Origin: Anaerolineaceae bacterium
GTDB taxonomy: Bacteria > Chloroflexota > Anaerolineae > Promineifilales > Promineifilaceae
Length of the DNA: 64,000 bases
Reading direction: 5' to 3'
Assembly (NCBI GenBank): GCA_002699125.1
Contig: PABI01000122.1
Coordinates: 1-64,000 of the forward strand
Shown here: piece by piece, positions 50,469 to 57,946 of the stretch
Layout of the letters: each line of letters starts with the position of its first letter
Numbering within the stretch: the stretch's first letter is position 1
Made by a program: the position numbers and the translations under genes
The notes under the pieces: model-generated
Databases searched by the model: none
Told to the model about the DNA's origin: nothing
Seen by the model: the letters and a program-made list of their open reading frames with translations, nothing else

Positions 50469-51032
50469 TTATTTTTGGTTGAATGGATTTGGTGGTGCAT
50501 CGGGATGCAATTGATCTCGCAGCCAGTTTACTGGATTGTTATCGATGTATTCGCGAATCGCGTTCAAGGCGCGCTCATTGCGGATGATATGTTCGTAGTA
50601 GTTTCGCTGCCAAAAGGAAGTGCCTGTTGCCTCACGCAGCTCGTTAATTCGGCGCGCCGAAAATGATTTGAGTGCCCGTGCGATTTCGGGCAAGCCATGT
50701 TTTTTACCCCCGGTAGCGGCGGGTCGTGTAGGGGCGGGTCTGAGACTCGCCCCTACCTTGGTATCTACAAAAATTACAATGAAATGAATATGATTCGGCA
50801 TGATGACAAATGCGTCCAGAATCACGTGTTCATAATGGTTAACTAAATCTTGCCAGCACGCTGCGACGATACGGCCGTAATCATTCAAAACCATCTCGCC
50901 ATCCACAACCTTTCCCAAAATTGATTCGCCACTTTTCACACAAATCGTCACAAAATAGGCGCCTTCACTGCTGTAATCGTATCCTTTCAGGCGGATTGAA
51001 CGCCGATGATGTTTGTGTGGATCGTATGCCAT
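50469..51032 (-). CDS. REP-associated tyrosine transposase (RAYT, Y1_Tnp) carrying a REP insertion
   Basis: A 187-residue protein starting at the ATG at 51032; the frame extends further but only through a REP copy and a restriction-gene remnant. The HUH motif is HIH at residues 81-83 in MPNHIHFIV, and the candidate nucleophile is Tyr145 or Tyr146 in RNYYEHII. FVTICVK and YIDNNPVNW are also typical. RAYTs cleave and join single-stranded DNA and are thought to move REP palindromes. Residues about 92-103 (KVGASLRPAPTR) are the translation of a REP copy at 50728-50756 inserted in frame between the HUH motif and the Tyr. Activity is uncertain. Confidence 0.88.
   Translation of the reverse strand: MAYDPHKHHRRSIRLKGYDYSSEGAYFVTICVKSGESILGKVVDGEMVLNDYGRIVAACWQDLVNHYEHVILDAFVIMPNHIHFIVIFVDTKVGASLRPAPTRPAATGGKKHGLPEIARALKSFSARRINELREATGTSFWQRNYYEHIIRNERALNAIREYIDNNPVNWLRDQLHPDAPPNPFNQK
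50728..50756. repeat. REP palindrome inside the RAYT coding sequence
   Basis: GTAGGGGCGGGTCT, one central base, and its complement with a single G-T difference. Differs in two positions from the perfect copy at 51061-51089. Reads in frame in the transposase. Confidence 0.85.
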
Positions 51033-51060
51033 GATTCCGTCCCTTGTATGGTTACGTGTT

Positions 51061-51089
51061 GTAGGGGCAGGTCTGAGACCTGCCCCTAC
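51061..51089. repeat. Perfect REP palindrome upstream of the RAYT gene
   Basis: GTAGGGGCAGGTCT, one central G, then its exact complement. It stands 28 bases before the RAYT start, between that gene and the restriction-gene remnant. Confidence 0.88.
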
Positions 51090-51097
51090 ATAGAACC

Positions 51098-51506
51098 TTA
51101 CTCCTCGATAATCTCCAGCGGCGGGAGGTTGTTGACGATTTCGACGGTTTCCAGGCTGACGTGTGATGGGGTCATTTCGGTTCGATAATGTCCAATGGCG
51201 GTAAATTTTCGACAATTTCAACTGTCTCTAAGCTCACCGAAATGACCTGTTTGATGAGGCGGAGGATGTAGGTTTCGTCGTCGAGGTTGTTGGGGTCGTT
51301 GGTAATGCCGCTGCGCTTGTCGGTTTTGACGCGGTATTGGTCGATGACCCAATCCAGGGCGGAGCGGTTAGTTCGCGGCGCAGGTTGGCGACGTACGTTT
51401 CGCGGTAGGTGGGGTGGTGCAGCAGGCTGAGTTGCTGGACTTTTTTGAGCGCTTTGTAGTAATCGCGCACGAGTTCTTGGGTTGTTTTCAGGTTCAGATA
51501 AGGCAT
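51098..51506 (-). pseudogene. Remnant of a type ISP restriction-modification/helicase gene with two tails
   Basis: From 51506 the frame MPYLNLKTTQEL...NLRREL matches the late part of type ISP restriction-modification enzymes. At about 51368 it shifts, with loss of sequence, into NRSALDWVIDQYRVKTDKRS and SLETVEIVENLPPLDIIE, the C-terminal end of the same family (stop at 51172). Directly after comes a second tail, VSLETVEIVNNLPPLEIIEE, ending in TAA at 51098. The tails differ mostly at third codon positions, so they come from two paralogues. Only about 130 codons remain of a gene normally over 1000 codons. Confidence 0.7.
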
Positions 51507-51574
51507 TTGTTGTTCCCATTGTTGAGATTAACGGCGTGGGCTGCATTTTAGCATAAATTTTTGTTTGTGTGTGT

Positions 51575-51610
51575 TGGGGCAACAGGGCAGACACGGGGGT
51601 CTGCCCCTAC
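51575..51610. repeat. Diverged REP copy downstream of rimO
   Basis: GGGCAGAC...GTCTGCCC with the CCCCTAC end typical of the REP copies at 50728 and 51061. The arms are shorter and the loop longer. It touches the rimO stop codon region at 51607. Confidence 0.6.
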
Positions 51611-52986
51611 GGTAGGTTTGGATCGGTTTCTAAGCGAACGGCCGTTTCCATCACGCCCGTCAAATCATACGTCATCGCCCCGTCGATGCGCACCGGCACC
51701 AGCTCGCCCACCGGCAGTTCGCCCGGCACAAACACCATGCCGTCAATTTCCGGCGCGTCCCGGTACGAACGGCCCACGCTCACGCCGTCGCCGTGCCCTT
51801 CCACTAAAATGGGCAGCGTCTGCCCCACCAATTGCTGGTTTTTCGCCAGAGAAATGGGCTGCTGCAAGGCCATCAGCGCTTCCAGGCGGGCTTCTTTCAC
51901 CTCTTCCGGCACCTGCCAGGAAACGGTGGCCGAAGGCGTGGAAGCCTCGTACGAGTAGGTAAACGCGCCAAAGCGGTCAAACTTTAAATCCTGCACAAAC
52001 TGCTTCAGGCCGTCAAACTCTTCGTCCGTTTCACCAGGGTAACCCACAATAAACGTGGTGCGAATGGCAATGTCGGGCATGGCCGTACGCAGCTTGTCTA
52101 CGGTTTTGTACACCCACTCAATGTTGGCCGGGCGGCGCATCCGCTTGAGCGTTTCGCGGTGGCCGTGCTGTAAGGGAATGTCCAGGTAGTTGACAATTTG
52201 CGGTGTCGTAGCCATCGTCTCAATCAGCTCATCGGTAACGTAACCGGGATAAGCATACATGAGGCGAATCCAGGGGATGTCTGGTGCAGCCGTGGTGACT
52301 TCCTTGAGCAGGTGGGACAGGCCGTTCTTCAAGCCCAAATCATGGCCGTAATCGGTGCTGTCCTGGGCGATGATGACCAACTCTTGCAGGCCAGCCTCTT
52401 GTAAAGCCACAGCCTCAGCCACAATTGACGCCACGGGGCGGCTGACGTGGGTGCCTTTAATTTGGGGAATGGCGCAAAAGGCGCAGGGGCGGCGGCAGCC
52501 ATCAGAAATTTTGAGGTAAGCGGAACGGCCGTGTACGACCGTACGAAAAACACCCTTCTCATCCGTCCCCACCGTGGTGGCCTCATCCGGCAAATGGTAC
52601 AGCGGCTCAGGATGCTTTTTGCGGCGCAATTGGCGCACAAAAGGCACAATGTCCATCCAGCGGCGCGTGCCAATCACGCCATCGATGCCCGGCACCCATT
52701 CCACCACCTCATTGCCATAGCGCTGCGCCATACAGCCGGCGGCAATCAGCAGCTGATTCTTATTTTTCAGGTCGGCCAGCTCCCGCAACGCGCCAATCGA
52801 CTCCTGGCGCGCCCCTTCAATAAAGCCGCACGTATTCACGATCAGCACGCTGGCATCATCCGGATCGCCCACGCCGCTAAAGCCTGCCTTGTGCAGCAGC
52901 GCCGCCATGCTCTCCGAATCAACCGTATTTTTACTACAGCCCAGGCTGAGTAAGTAGAATTGTTTCTTTTGTTGGTGTTTACTCAT
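51607..52986 (-). CDS. rimO: Ribosomal protein S12 methylthiotransferase RimO
   Basis: A 459-residue radical SAM enzyme that adds a methylthio group to an Asp of ribosomal protein S12. The UPF0004 domain carries Cys17, Cys53 and Cys85, ligands of the auxiliary cluster, in SLGCSKN, NTCGF and AAGCMAQ. The radical SAM motif CRRPCAFC gives Cys164, Cys168 and Cys171. The C-terminal TRAM domain (about 380-445) is present, with LPILVEGHGDG. Length and order match known RimO; the SLGCSKN form separates it from MiaB. It stands alone, with a spacer of repeat-like text upstream (52987-53046). Confidence 0.96.
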   Translation of the reverse strand: MSKHQQKKQFYLLSLGCSKNTVDSESMAALLHKAGFSGVGDPDDASVLIVNTCGFIEGARQESIGALRELADLKNKNQLLIAAGCMAQRYGNEVVEWVPGIDGVIGTRRWMDIVPFVRQLRRKKHPEPLYHLPDEATTVGTDEKGVFRTVVHGRSAYLKISDGCRRPCAFCAIPQIKGTHVSRPVASIVAEAVALQEAGLQELVIIAQDSTDYGHDLGLKNGLSHLLKEVTTAAPDIPWIRLMYAYPGYVTDELIETMATTPQIVNYLDIPLQHGHRETLKRMRRPANIEWVYKTVDKLRTAMPDIAIRTTFIVGYPGETDEEFDGLKQFVQDLKFDRFGAFTYSYEASTPSATVSWQVPEEVKEARLEALMALQQPISLAKNQQLVGQTLPILVEGHGDGVSVGRSYRDAPEIDGMVFVPGELPVGELVPVRIDGAMTYDLTGVMETAVRLETDPNLP

Positions 52987-53046
52987 GGGTTTCGGTATTC
53001 GGTAAGCCGCATTCGGTTAACCGTTCACCGATTACGGACCACCGAT

Positions 53047-53973
53047 CTAATTTGTGGTTTGCCACACTTCTTCTTTGGCTTCGCCGCGTCCGCCTAGCGG
53101 CCCCAGCGGCACGTTGTTGATGGTGACGGAGACGCCAATAGCGTTGCCGGTGTTGATGCGCACCTCATCGTTGGCGGTCCACTCGTAGGGCGGATCTGTG
53201 GGGCGGGCAATGCCCGTAAACAGCACGTTGCCGTCAATCGTCACTTCCATCCAGGCCCGCTCCAAAATGATGATTTCCAGCTCGATGGTTTCCATCGTGG
53301 CCGGCAGCGGCGGGCGTGTGGCGGTTGGGGTGGGATCACCCACGGGGACCTCATTGCGGCCGGTCGGCAAGATCACGCTGGAAGCCCCTACCTCTTCAGT
53401 GGCAGTAGCTTCCGGCGTGGGGGAAGCCTGATTGGTGATATTTTGGATTGCTTCGGTGATGCCTTCGGTCAAGGCCTCAGTGCCGTCCCCTTCGCCCAAA
53501 ATTAAGGGCAAAAAGCGCTGTCCGGCCAGATAAATGAGGCCAATCAGGGCCACAATAATCACCAGGCGCAAGATTGACTCGCCACCGCCGCCCGTTGTAT
53601 TGCCCCGTTGATAACCGGTTTCAACTTCCATGTTAACCGGGTCAAAGAAAGGGTGATTTTCTGGAGGAGCTTCTAATGCCGCTCCAACAGGCCGGGCGGT
53701 ATCGACAATGACAGGCGGCTGGCGCTTTTTGGGGCGCTGCGACTGCCCCAGCTCATATCGTTCCAGCAGTGGCTCTGGGTCCAGGCCAAGGAAGCGAGAA
53801 TAGTTGCGCAAGAAGCCACGCACATGGGTAGGTGTCGGCAGGCGATCGAAATCGCCCATCTCCAGCGCTTCCAAAAAGCGGCTGTTGATACGGGTTTTGT
53901 CCTGGACTTCCCGCAGCGTGTACCCTTTGGTTTCGCGGGCTTCCCGCAAAATATGGCCGAGCTCGTCTATCAT
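53047..53973 (-). CDS. RodZ-like protein with helix-turn-helix, membrane helix and DUF4115
   Basis: A 308-residue protein. The ATG at 53973 lacks a ribosome binding site, since it follows a T6 run by four bases; a GTG at 53988 lies inside a hairpin. Residues 1-70 are an Xre-type helix-turn-helix (LREARETKGYTLREVQDKT). One membrane helix is at about 143-163, then a Thr/Pro/Glu linker and the DUF4115 beta domain (about 230-305: ERAWMEVTIDGN...LFTG). RodZ links MreB to cell-wall elongation; whether it does here is unknown. It follows rplI. Confidence 0.86.
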   Translation of the reverse strand: MIDELGHILREARETKGYTLREVQDKTRINSRFLEALEMGDFDRLPTPTHVRGFLRNYSRFLGLDPEPLLERYELGQSQRPKKRQPPVIVDTARPVGAALEAPPENHPFFDPVNMEVETGYQRGNTTGGGGESILRLVIIVALIGLIYLAGQRFLPLILGEGDGTEALTEGITEAIQNITNQASPTPEATATEEVGASSVILPTGRNEVPVGDPTPTATRPPLPATMETIELEIIILERAWMEVTIDGNVLFTGIARPTDPPYEWTANDEVRINTGNAIGVSVTINNVPLGPLGGRGEAKEEVWQTTN

Positions 53974-53976
53974 AAC

Positions 53977-54046
53977 GAAAAAAGTCACTGACGTTGGCAG
54001 GAACCAGCTTGGTTCATGGCTGGCTCAGGCTGCCTGGTCAGTGACT
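53977..54046 (-). terminator. Intrinsic terminator between rplI and the rodZ-like gene
   Basis: On the minus strand a long stem (outer AGTCACTGAC paired with GTCAGTGACT, 53983-53992 with 54037-54046, plus inner GGCAG/CTGCC and CCAGC/GCTGG) is followed at once by TTTTTT. It ends four bases before the ATG of the rodZ-like gene, so it may also act as an attenuator for it. Confidence 0.78.
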
Positions 54047-54063
54047 GGGCAAAAAAGCGACGT

Positions 54064-54609
54064 TTATTCGTCGGCTTCGTCTGTTTCTTCTGCCTCAGGT
54101 TCAACCGTCTCGACGACGACCACTTCCTCGTACTCGGGAACTTCAATGGCCGGTTCGATTTCACCAGCTTCATTTTCAATGATGACGGTCAGTTCTGGCT
54201 GGAATTCACCGCTGAGGCGGACGACAACCTGATGTTCACCCAGCTGGCGCAGCGGCTCAATGCCCACTTTACGCCGGTCGATATCGGTGCCCAGCAGCTC
54301 ATTGAGGTCATCGGCAATTTGGGTGGTGGTGACGGAACCGTACAGCTTGCCGGTTTCACCTGCCCGCGCCGTGAAGGTAAGGGTAACTTCCTCAATCCGC
54401 TTCGAGAGGGCTTCATATTCGGCGCGCAGTTCTTCACGCTTGGCCTCAGCCTTTCTGCGCCAGACTACCGCCTGTTTCATCATGCCGGGGGAAGCCATCA
54501 CAGCTTTGCCCTGGGGCAGTAAAAAGTTACGGCCGTATCCATCGGAGACGTCATGTACCTCTCCGGCATATCCAACATTGATTACATCTTCTTTCAACAG
54601 CACTTTCAT
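54064..54609 (-). CDS. rplI: 50S ribosomal protein L9
   Basis: A 181-residue protein. The N-terminal L9 domain has MKVLLKEDVINVGYAGEVHD followed by the YGRNFLLPQGKA rRNA-binding motif; a long helix links it to the C-terminal domain (GSVTTTQIADDL). It binds domain V of 23S rRNA at the L1 stalk side. The last 30 residues are a strongly acidic extension (EEVVVVETVEPEAEETDEADE region) longer than in E. coli L9 (149 residues). GGAG precedes the ATG. The usual neighbours rpsF, ssb and rpsR are absent here. Confidence 0.96.
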   Translation of the reverse strand: MKVLLKEDVINVGYAGEVHDVSDGYGRNFLLPQGKAVMASPGMMKQAVVWRRKAEAKREELRAEYEALSKRIEEVTLTFTARAGETGKLYGSVTTTQIADDLNELLGTDIDRRKVGIEPLRQLGEHQVVVRLSGEFQPELTVIIENEAGEIEPAIEVPEYEEVVVVETVEPEAEETDEADE

Positions 54610-54792
54610 AGCTGGTCGTTCTCCATCTTAAACTATTTTGAATCTATTTTTGCAGCAGGAGATATTAGCAGAGGGGCGATGATTTGACAAGCGATGGGCG
54701 GTGATTCCACTGCAATTCTTTGCCTGAGTTAACCAAGGGGTACGGCCGTTCCCCAAACAATTAAGTATTCACCGTTCGCCATTCACAATTAA

Positions 54793-55623
54793 CTACCCCA
54801 TTGATTCGGCCGTGTACACCTCATCCATCGACACCAGCAAATCGTTTAGCTCGGTCACCTCTTCGGCAATCTCATGCCGCAGGCGGCGCGCGCTGCCCCG
54901 ATCGATATCTTTGGCATCCACCAACATCGTCTGCGAATAAATGGTGCCCAAATGAGTAAGTGAGTTCTCCAACTGGAGCCGCGCTCGCTGAATGGTCGCC
55001 TCAAGCGTTTGCAGCGTTTTAAGCTGACGCTCCAGGCTGTTTAGCGTGGTTTGAATCTGATCTCTAACGGCCGGATTTTTTACTTTGTCAAACTCAGCTT
55101 GCAGCTGCGCCACCCGAGTTTCTGCTCGTCTATGATCCCGGTGCAATATTTCCCGTTCTTCCTGGTAGCGGTCAATGCGTCGAGCCAAATCGTAAATATT
55201 TTCTAACCAATCATCAATTTGACCGGCCGTTTGCGATAGCTCATCCTTTAACATAGAGTCGGAATGTTCGCGAATGCCCTTCTCAATACGGCTGCGATAA
55301 TCCAGGGCTTCGTTCATTTGTTGCTGTAACTTTTTGTCCTTGAGGCGATCTGGCTTAAATTCATGCTGGAGCAGTTTGCTCACCACCCTGCGGCCAAACT
55401 CCGGGTCCAACACGCTGCTGTAAACCAATCCAGCCTCGGCAATCAGCCCGCCCAACAGCCAGCCCCAAAACGGCACAAAATCGACCAGGGGCAGGCCCAA
55501 TGCAGAAAAAGTGGTTAAGATGGCGGTCAAAGCAATCACCACACCGCTTTCCCAACGGACAAACGATTCTTGCCAGATGGCTTTTTGGACGCGTTGTTCT
55601 AATGCTTCACGGGCTTTCGACAT
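54793..55623 (-). CDS. Membrane-anchored coiled-coil protein in the PspA operon
   Basis: A 276-residue protein with two N-terminal membrane helices (about 24-43 and 50-70) and a long charged coiled coil (about 90-250) rich in Glu, Arg, Lys and Gln. No family is recognised. Its start is 3 bases after the stop of the preceding zinc-ribbon gene, so it is in the same operon, whose first gene is PspA-like. It could be a membrane partner of the PspA-like protein, which also forms coiled coils; this is inference. Confidence 0.72.
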   Translation of the reverse strand: MSKAREALEQRVQKAIWQESFVRWESGVVIALTAILTTFSALGLPLVDFVPFWGWLLGGLIAEAGLVYSSVLDPEFGRRVVSKLLQHEFKPDRLKDKKLQQQMNEALDYRSRIEKGIREHSDSMLKDELSQTAGQIDDWLENIYDLARRIDRYQEEREILHRDHRRAETRVAQLQAEFDKVKNPAVRDQIQTTLNSLERQLKTLQTLEATIQRARLQLENSLTHLGTIYSQTMLVDAKDIDRGSARRLRHEIAEEVTELNDLLVSMDEVYTAESMG

Positions 55624-55626
55624 GGT

Positions 55627-56931
55627 TCAACTTTGCTCTGTATGTTTGGATTGATGTTCTTGGTCCATTTTAGCCTGAACGGTCTGAATAAGCTGCTGAA
55701 TGGCCGCCTGCCGCTCGGCGCTGCCGGTGCGCTGTTTAGCAGATTGCAGGACATCCAGGCTGCGCACGTAAAATCCTAGTTGGGCATAAGCCTGGCCCAG
55801 CAGTTCCTGGTAGGTGATGTTTTGCGGCGCTTTGGCGGCGGCATTTTGCCAATGTAATACGGCCGTTGCCCACAAACCTCTTCGGGCTAACTGCGTGGCA
55901 GCGGCGTTAAAGTCTGCGGCCGTTTTGGGGCCTTTGGTCAAAGCAGCTACCTGCCGCACTGTCACCCGATCAAAATCTGGCCCGGCTTTGAATACAGCGT
56001 AAAACAAGGCCAGCACGGATCCTACCAGGATAAAGATACGAATTGTCTCACCCAGCCCTGAAGTAAGTGGCTGCACAAACTGCTGAATTGCCGGGTCCAT
56101 CTCGGCAATGCCCAACACGGCCAGATCGGCCGGCAGCACCCAGCGCAGTAGGGATACTAAAATAACACCCACTAAAAAATAAATGGCGATAAGATGAGCC
56201 CAGCTTTGGCGAAAGTTCACGCCAAACGCCAAAATGACAAAGAGCACCATCACGATGCCGCTGCCTACGGCGGCAACCATGTTTCTCTGAGACAACAAAT
56301 TATAGATCAGCTGAAGCAGAAAGAACTGCCCCACGCCCAAAAGCAGCACCCACAGCACGGTCAGGTTGCTGCTGGCCTCAGGATAGCGAAAATATTTTAC
56401 CGTCAACTCTTTTTTGCAATGGGGACAGCGACTATCCTCGGGCGTGAGTTCATGGGCGCAGTAGCCACACATGGGCACATCTTTGGTCCAGATGTCGTCG
56501 TAGCTCTCGTTGGTCTGGTAGCCGATGGTGAGGGCTTTGTCAGGAACGGCCGTTGGGTCCCGCCATTCCCACGTTTTCACCTGGCTCTCCGGGTACAGTA
56601 GCGCCGACGCCGTGGAAAGCGGCGCATATTCTCGCCGCACAATCTGGGTTTTGCCGGCTGCTGGCTTTGGCGGATTGGCCTGAGCCAGTTTGGCCAGCCC
56701 TTTTTTGGCCAGGGCATTGTCTGGATTGATGGCCAGCACGTTTTCCAGGCAAATTTGGCGCTCTTCGGCTGAATCCACCGCGCCGCTGAGCCAGAGCCAC
56801 GCCTGTTCGTTGCGTTCGTCTGCTTCAATGACTTTTTCCAGCAGTTCACGGCCTTGCACGCGGTCGCCATTTTTTACGGCCGTAATTCCCCCTCTCAACC
56901 ACGCTTGCACAGACGCCTCAGACTCAGACAT
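55627..56931 (-). CDS. TPR and zinc-ribbon membrane protein
   Basis: A 434-residue protein. Residues 5-70 are TPR-like (GRELLEKVIEADERNEQAWLW); residues about 148-172 hold a zinc ribbon, CGYC followed by CPHC, next to a conserved DIWTKDVPMCGYC approach. Four or five membrane helices lie between about 185 and 320. The C-terminal 110 residues are again TPR-like. No enzyme motif is seen. It is 58 bases after the PspA-like gene, with a hairpin between, and 3 bases before the coiled-coil gene. Confidence 0.75.
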   Translation of the reverse strand: MSESEASVQAWLRGGITAVKNGDRVQGRELLEKVIEADERNEQAWLWLSGAVDSAEERQICLENVLAINPDNALAKKGLAKLAQANPPKPAAGKTQIVRREYAPLSTASALLYPESQVKTWEWRDPTAVPDKALTIGYQTNESYDDIWTKDVPMCGYCAHELTPEDSRCPHCKKELTVKYFRYPEASSNLTVLWVLLLGVGQFFLLQLIYNLLSQRNMVAAVGSGIVMVLFVILAFGVNFRQSWAHLIAIYFLVGVILVSLLRWVLPADLAVLGIAEMDPAIQQFVQPLTSGLGETIRIFILVGSVLALFYAVFKAGPDFDRVTVRQVAALTKGPKTAADFNAAATQLARRGLWATAVLHWQNAAAKAPQNITYQELLGQAYAQLGFYVRSLDVLQSAKQRTGSAERQAAIQQLIQTVQAKMDQEHQSKHTEQS

Positions 56932-56941
56932 GTTTTAAAAA

Positions 56942-56982
56942 GTGGCGCCAGCCACCCTGCTCTTGCTGATGACTGGCGCCAC
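56942..56982 (-). terminator. Hairpin between the PspA-like and zinc-ribbon genes
   Basis: GTGGCGCCAG pairs exactly with CTGGCGCCAC across a 21-base loop. It stands 7 bases after the PspA-like stop; on the minus strand TTTTTAAAA follows. It may allow partial read-through so that pspA is expressed most strongly. Confidence 0.65.
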
Positions 56983-56989
56983 AGCAACA

Positions 56990-57721
56990 TTACTCAATCG
57001 CCGCTTCTTCTTCCTGGCTGTCCTCCACGGTCGCCGCTGGCGCCTCCGCCAAACCGAGGCGACGTTTGCGCTCCTCAAGCTGCAAATCCAGCTCGGCGCT
57101 GCCCAGGGCGGCATCCATCTGGTTATCCAAACGATCGGCATACATCTCGCTGTGCGCACTGGCCTTATCTAGGCGGGAACGAATCGATTCGCCCAGCCGA
57201 GCAATATCAGCATCGCCTACGCCCATCAAATCATCCAGGCTCTTAATCGCCTTCACCGTTGTCTCTTTAGACTTCGCCAAGCGCATCAACGCTTCCAGCT
57301 CTTTCTGTTCCTGGCGGATGGTTTGCAGCTTGGCTTGCAGCTTCAGGCGAGCATTGAGCAATGATTCATATTCACGCTGCTGCCGCACCCATTGCTCATG
57401 GTACTGTTCTTGCAAACGGCGAGCACTGTTCAGCTCATTTTGGGCGGCTCGTGCCAGATCGGCTTTACCCTGCATCAGAAGCGCATCGATGTTGCGGTCC
57501 AGCTGATCCGCTTTCTTCTTGTACTCTTTATATTTGCGCTCCATGCTTTTAACTTCACCACCTACGGTGGCGGCCGCATCTTCCAGCTCGTCCAGGTTTC
57601 TTTCAGCATCGCGAATATATTGCTTCATCACTGCAACCGAATTGGTTTCCAGTGCTTTATCAACCATCTCGTGCAAATTAGCCGAGATTAACGTTTGTAC
57701 TTTTTCAAGTAATGTTGCCAT
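56990..57721 (-). CDS. PspA/IM30 family membrane stress protein
   Basis: A 243-residue protein, almost entirely helical coiled coil, with the PspA N-terminus (LEKVQTLISANLHEMVDKA) and the typical ARAAQNELN and LDDLMGVGDADIARL segments. PspA/IM30 proteins are ESCRT-III-like and form rods or rings on damaged membranes. AAGGAG precedes the ATG. It is first in an operon with the zinc-ribbon and coiled-coil membrane genes. No pspF-type regulator is nearby. This 2 kb and the next gene's first half are poor in ACGGCCGT octamers. Confidence 0.93.
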   Translation of the reverse strand: MATLLEKVQTLISANLHEMVDKALETNSVAVMKQYIRDAERNLDELEDAAATVGGEVKSMERKYKEYKKKADQLDRNIDALLMQGKADLARAAQNELNSARRLQEQYHEQWVRQQREYESLLNARLKLQAKLQTIRQEQKELEALMRLAKSKETTVKAIKSLDDLMGVGDADIARLGESIRSRLDKASAHSEMYADRLDNQMDAALGSAELDLQLEERKRRLGLAEAPAATVEDSQEEEAAIE

Positions 57722-57946
57722 CTGTTTTGCTCCTTGTATTCAAATGGGAGGATTTGTATTGCCTGCTGCTCGTTACGAAAAAATCCTGATTTTGTTGTCG
57801 CTAATCAATTTGAAGGATTGGGATTACCTACATCCGGGTTTGCCGTTACGGACTGCCTAAGACCCAGAGACATTGTAAACAAACTCTGGTGTTTTTCAAG
57901 CAGATATGGCTCCGGATTTCCGTAAGAGCAGGAAAGTCTGTCAGGA

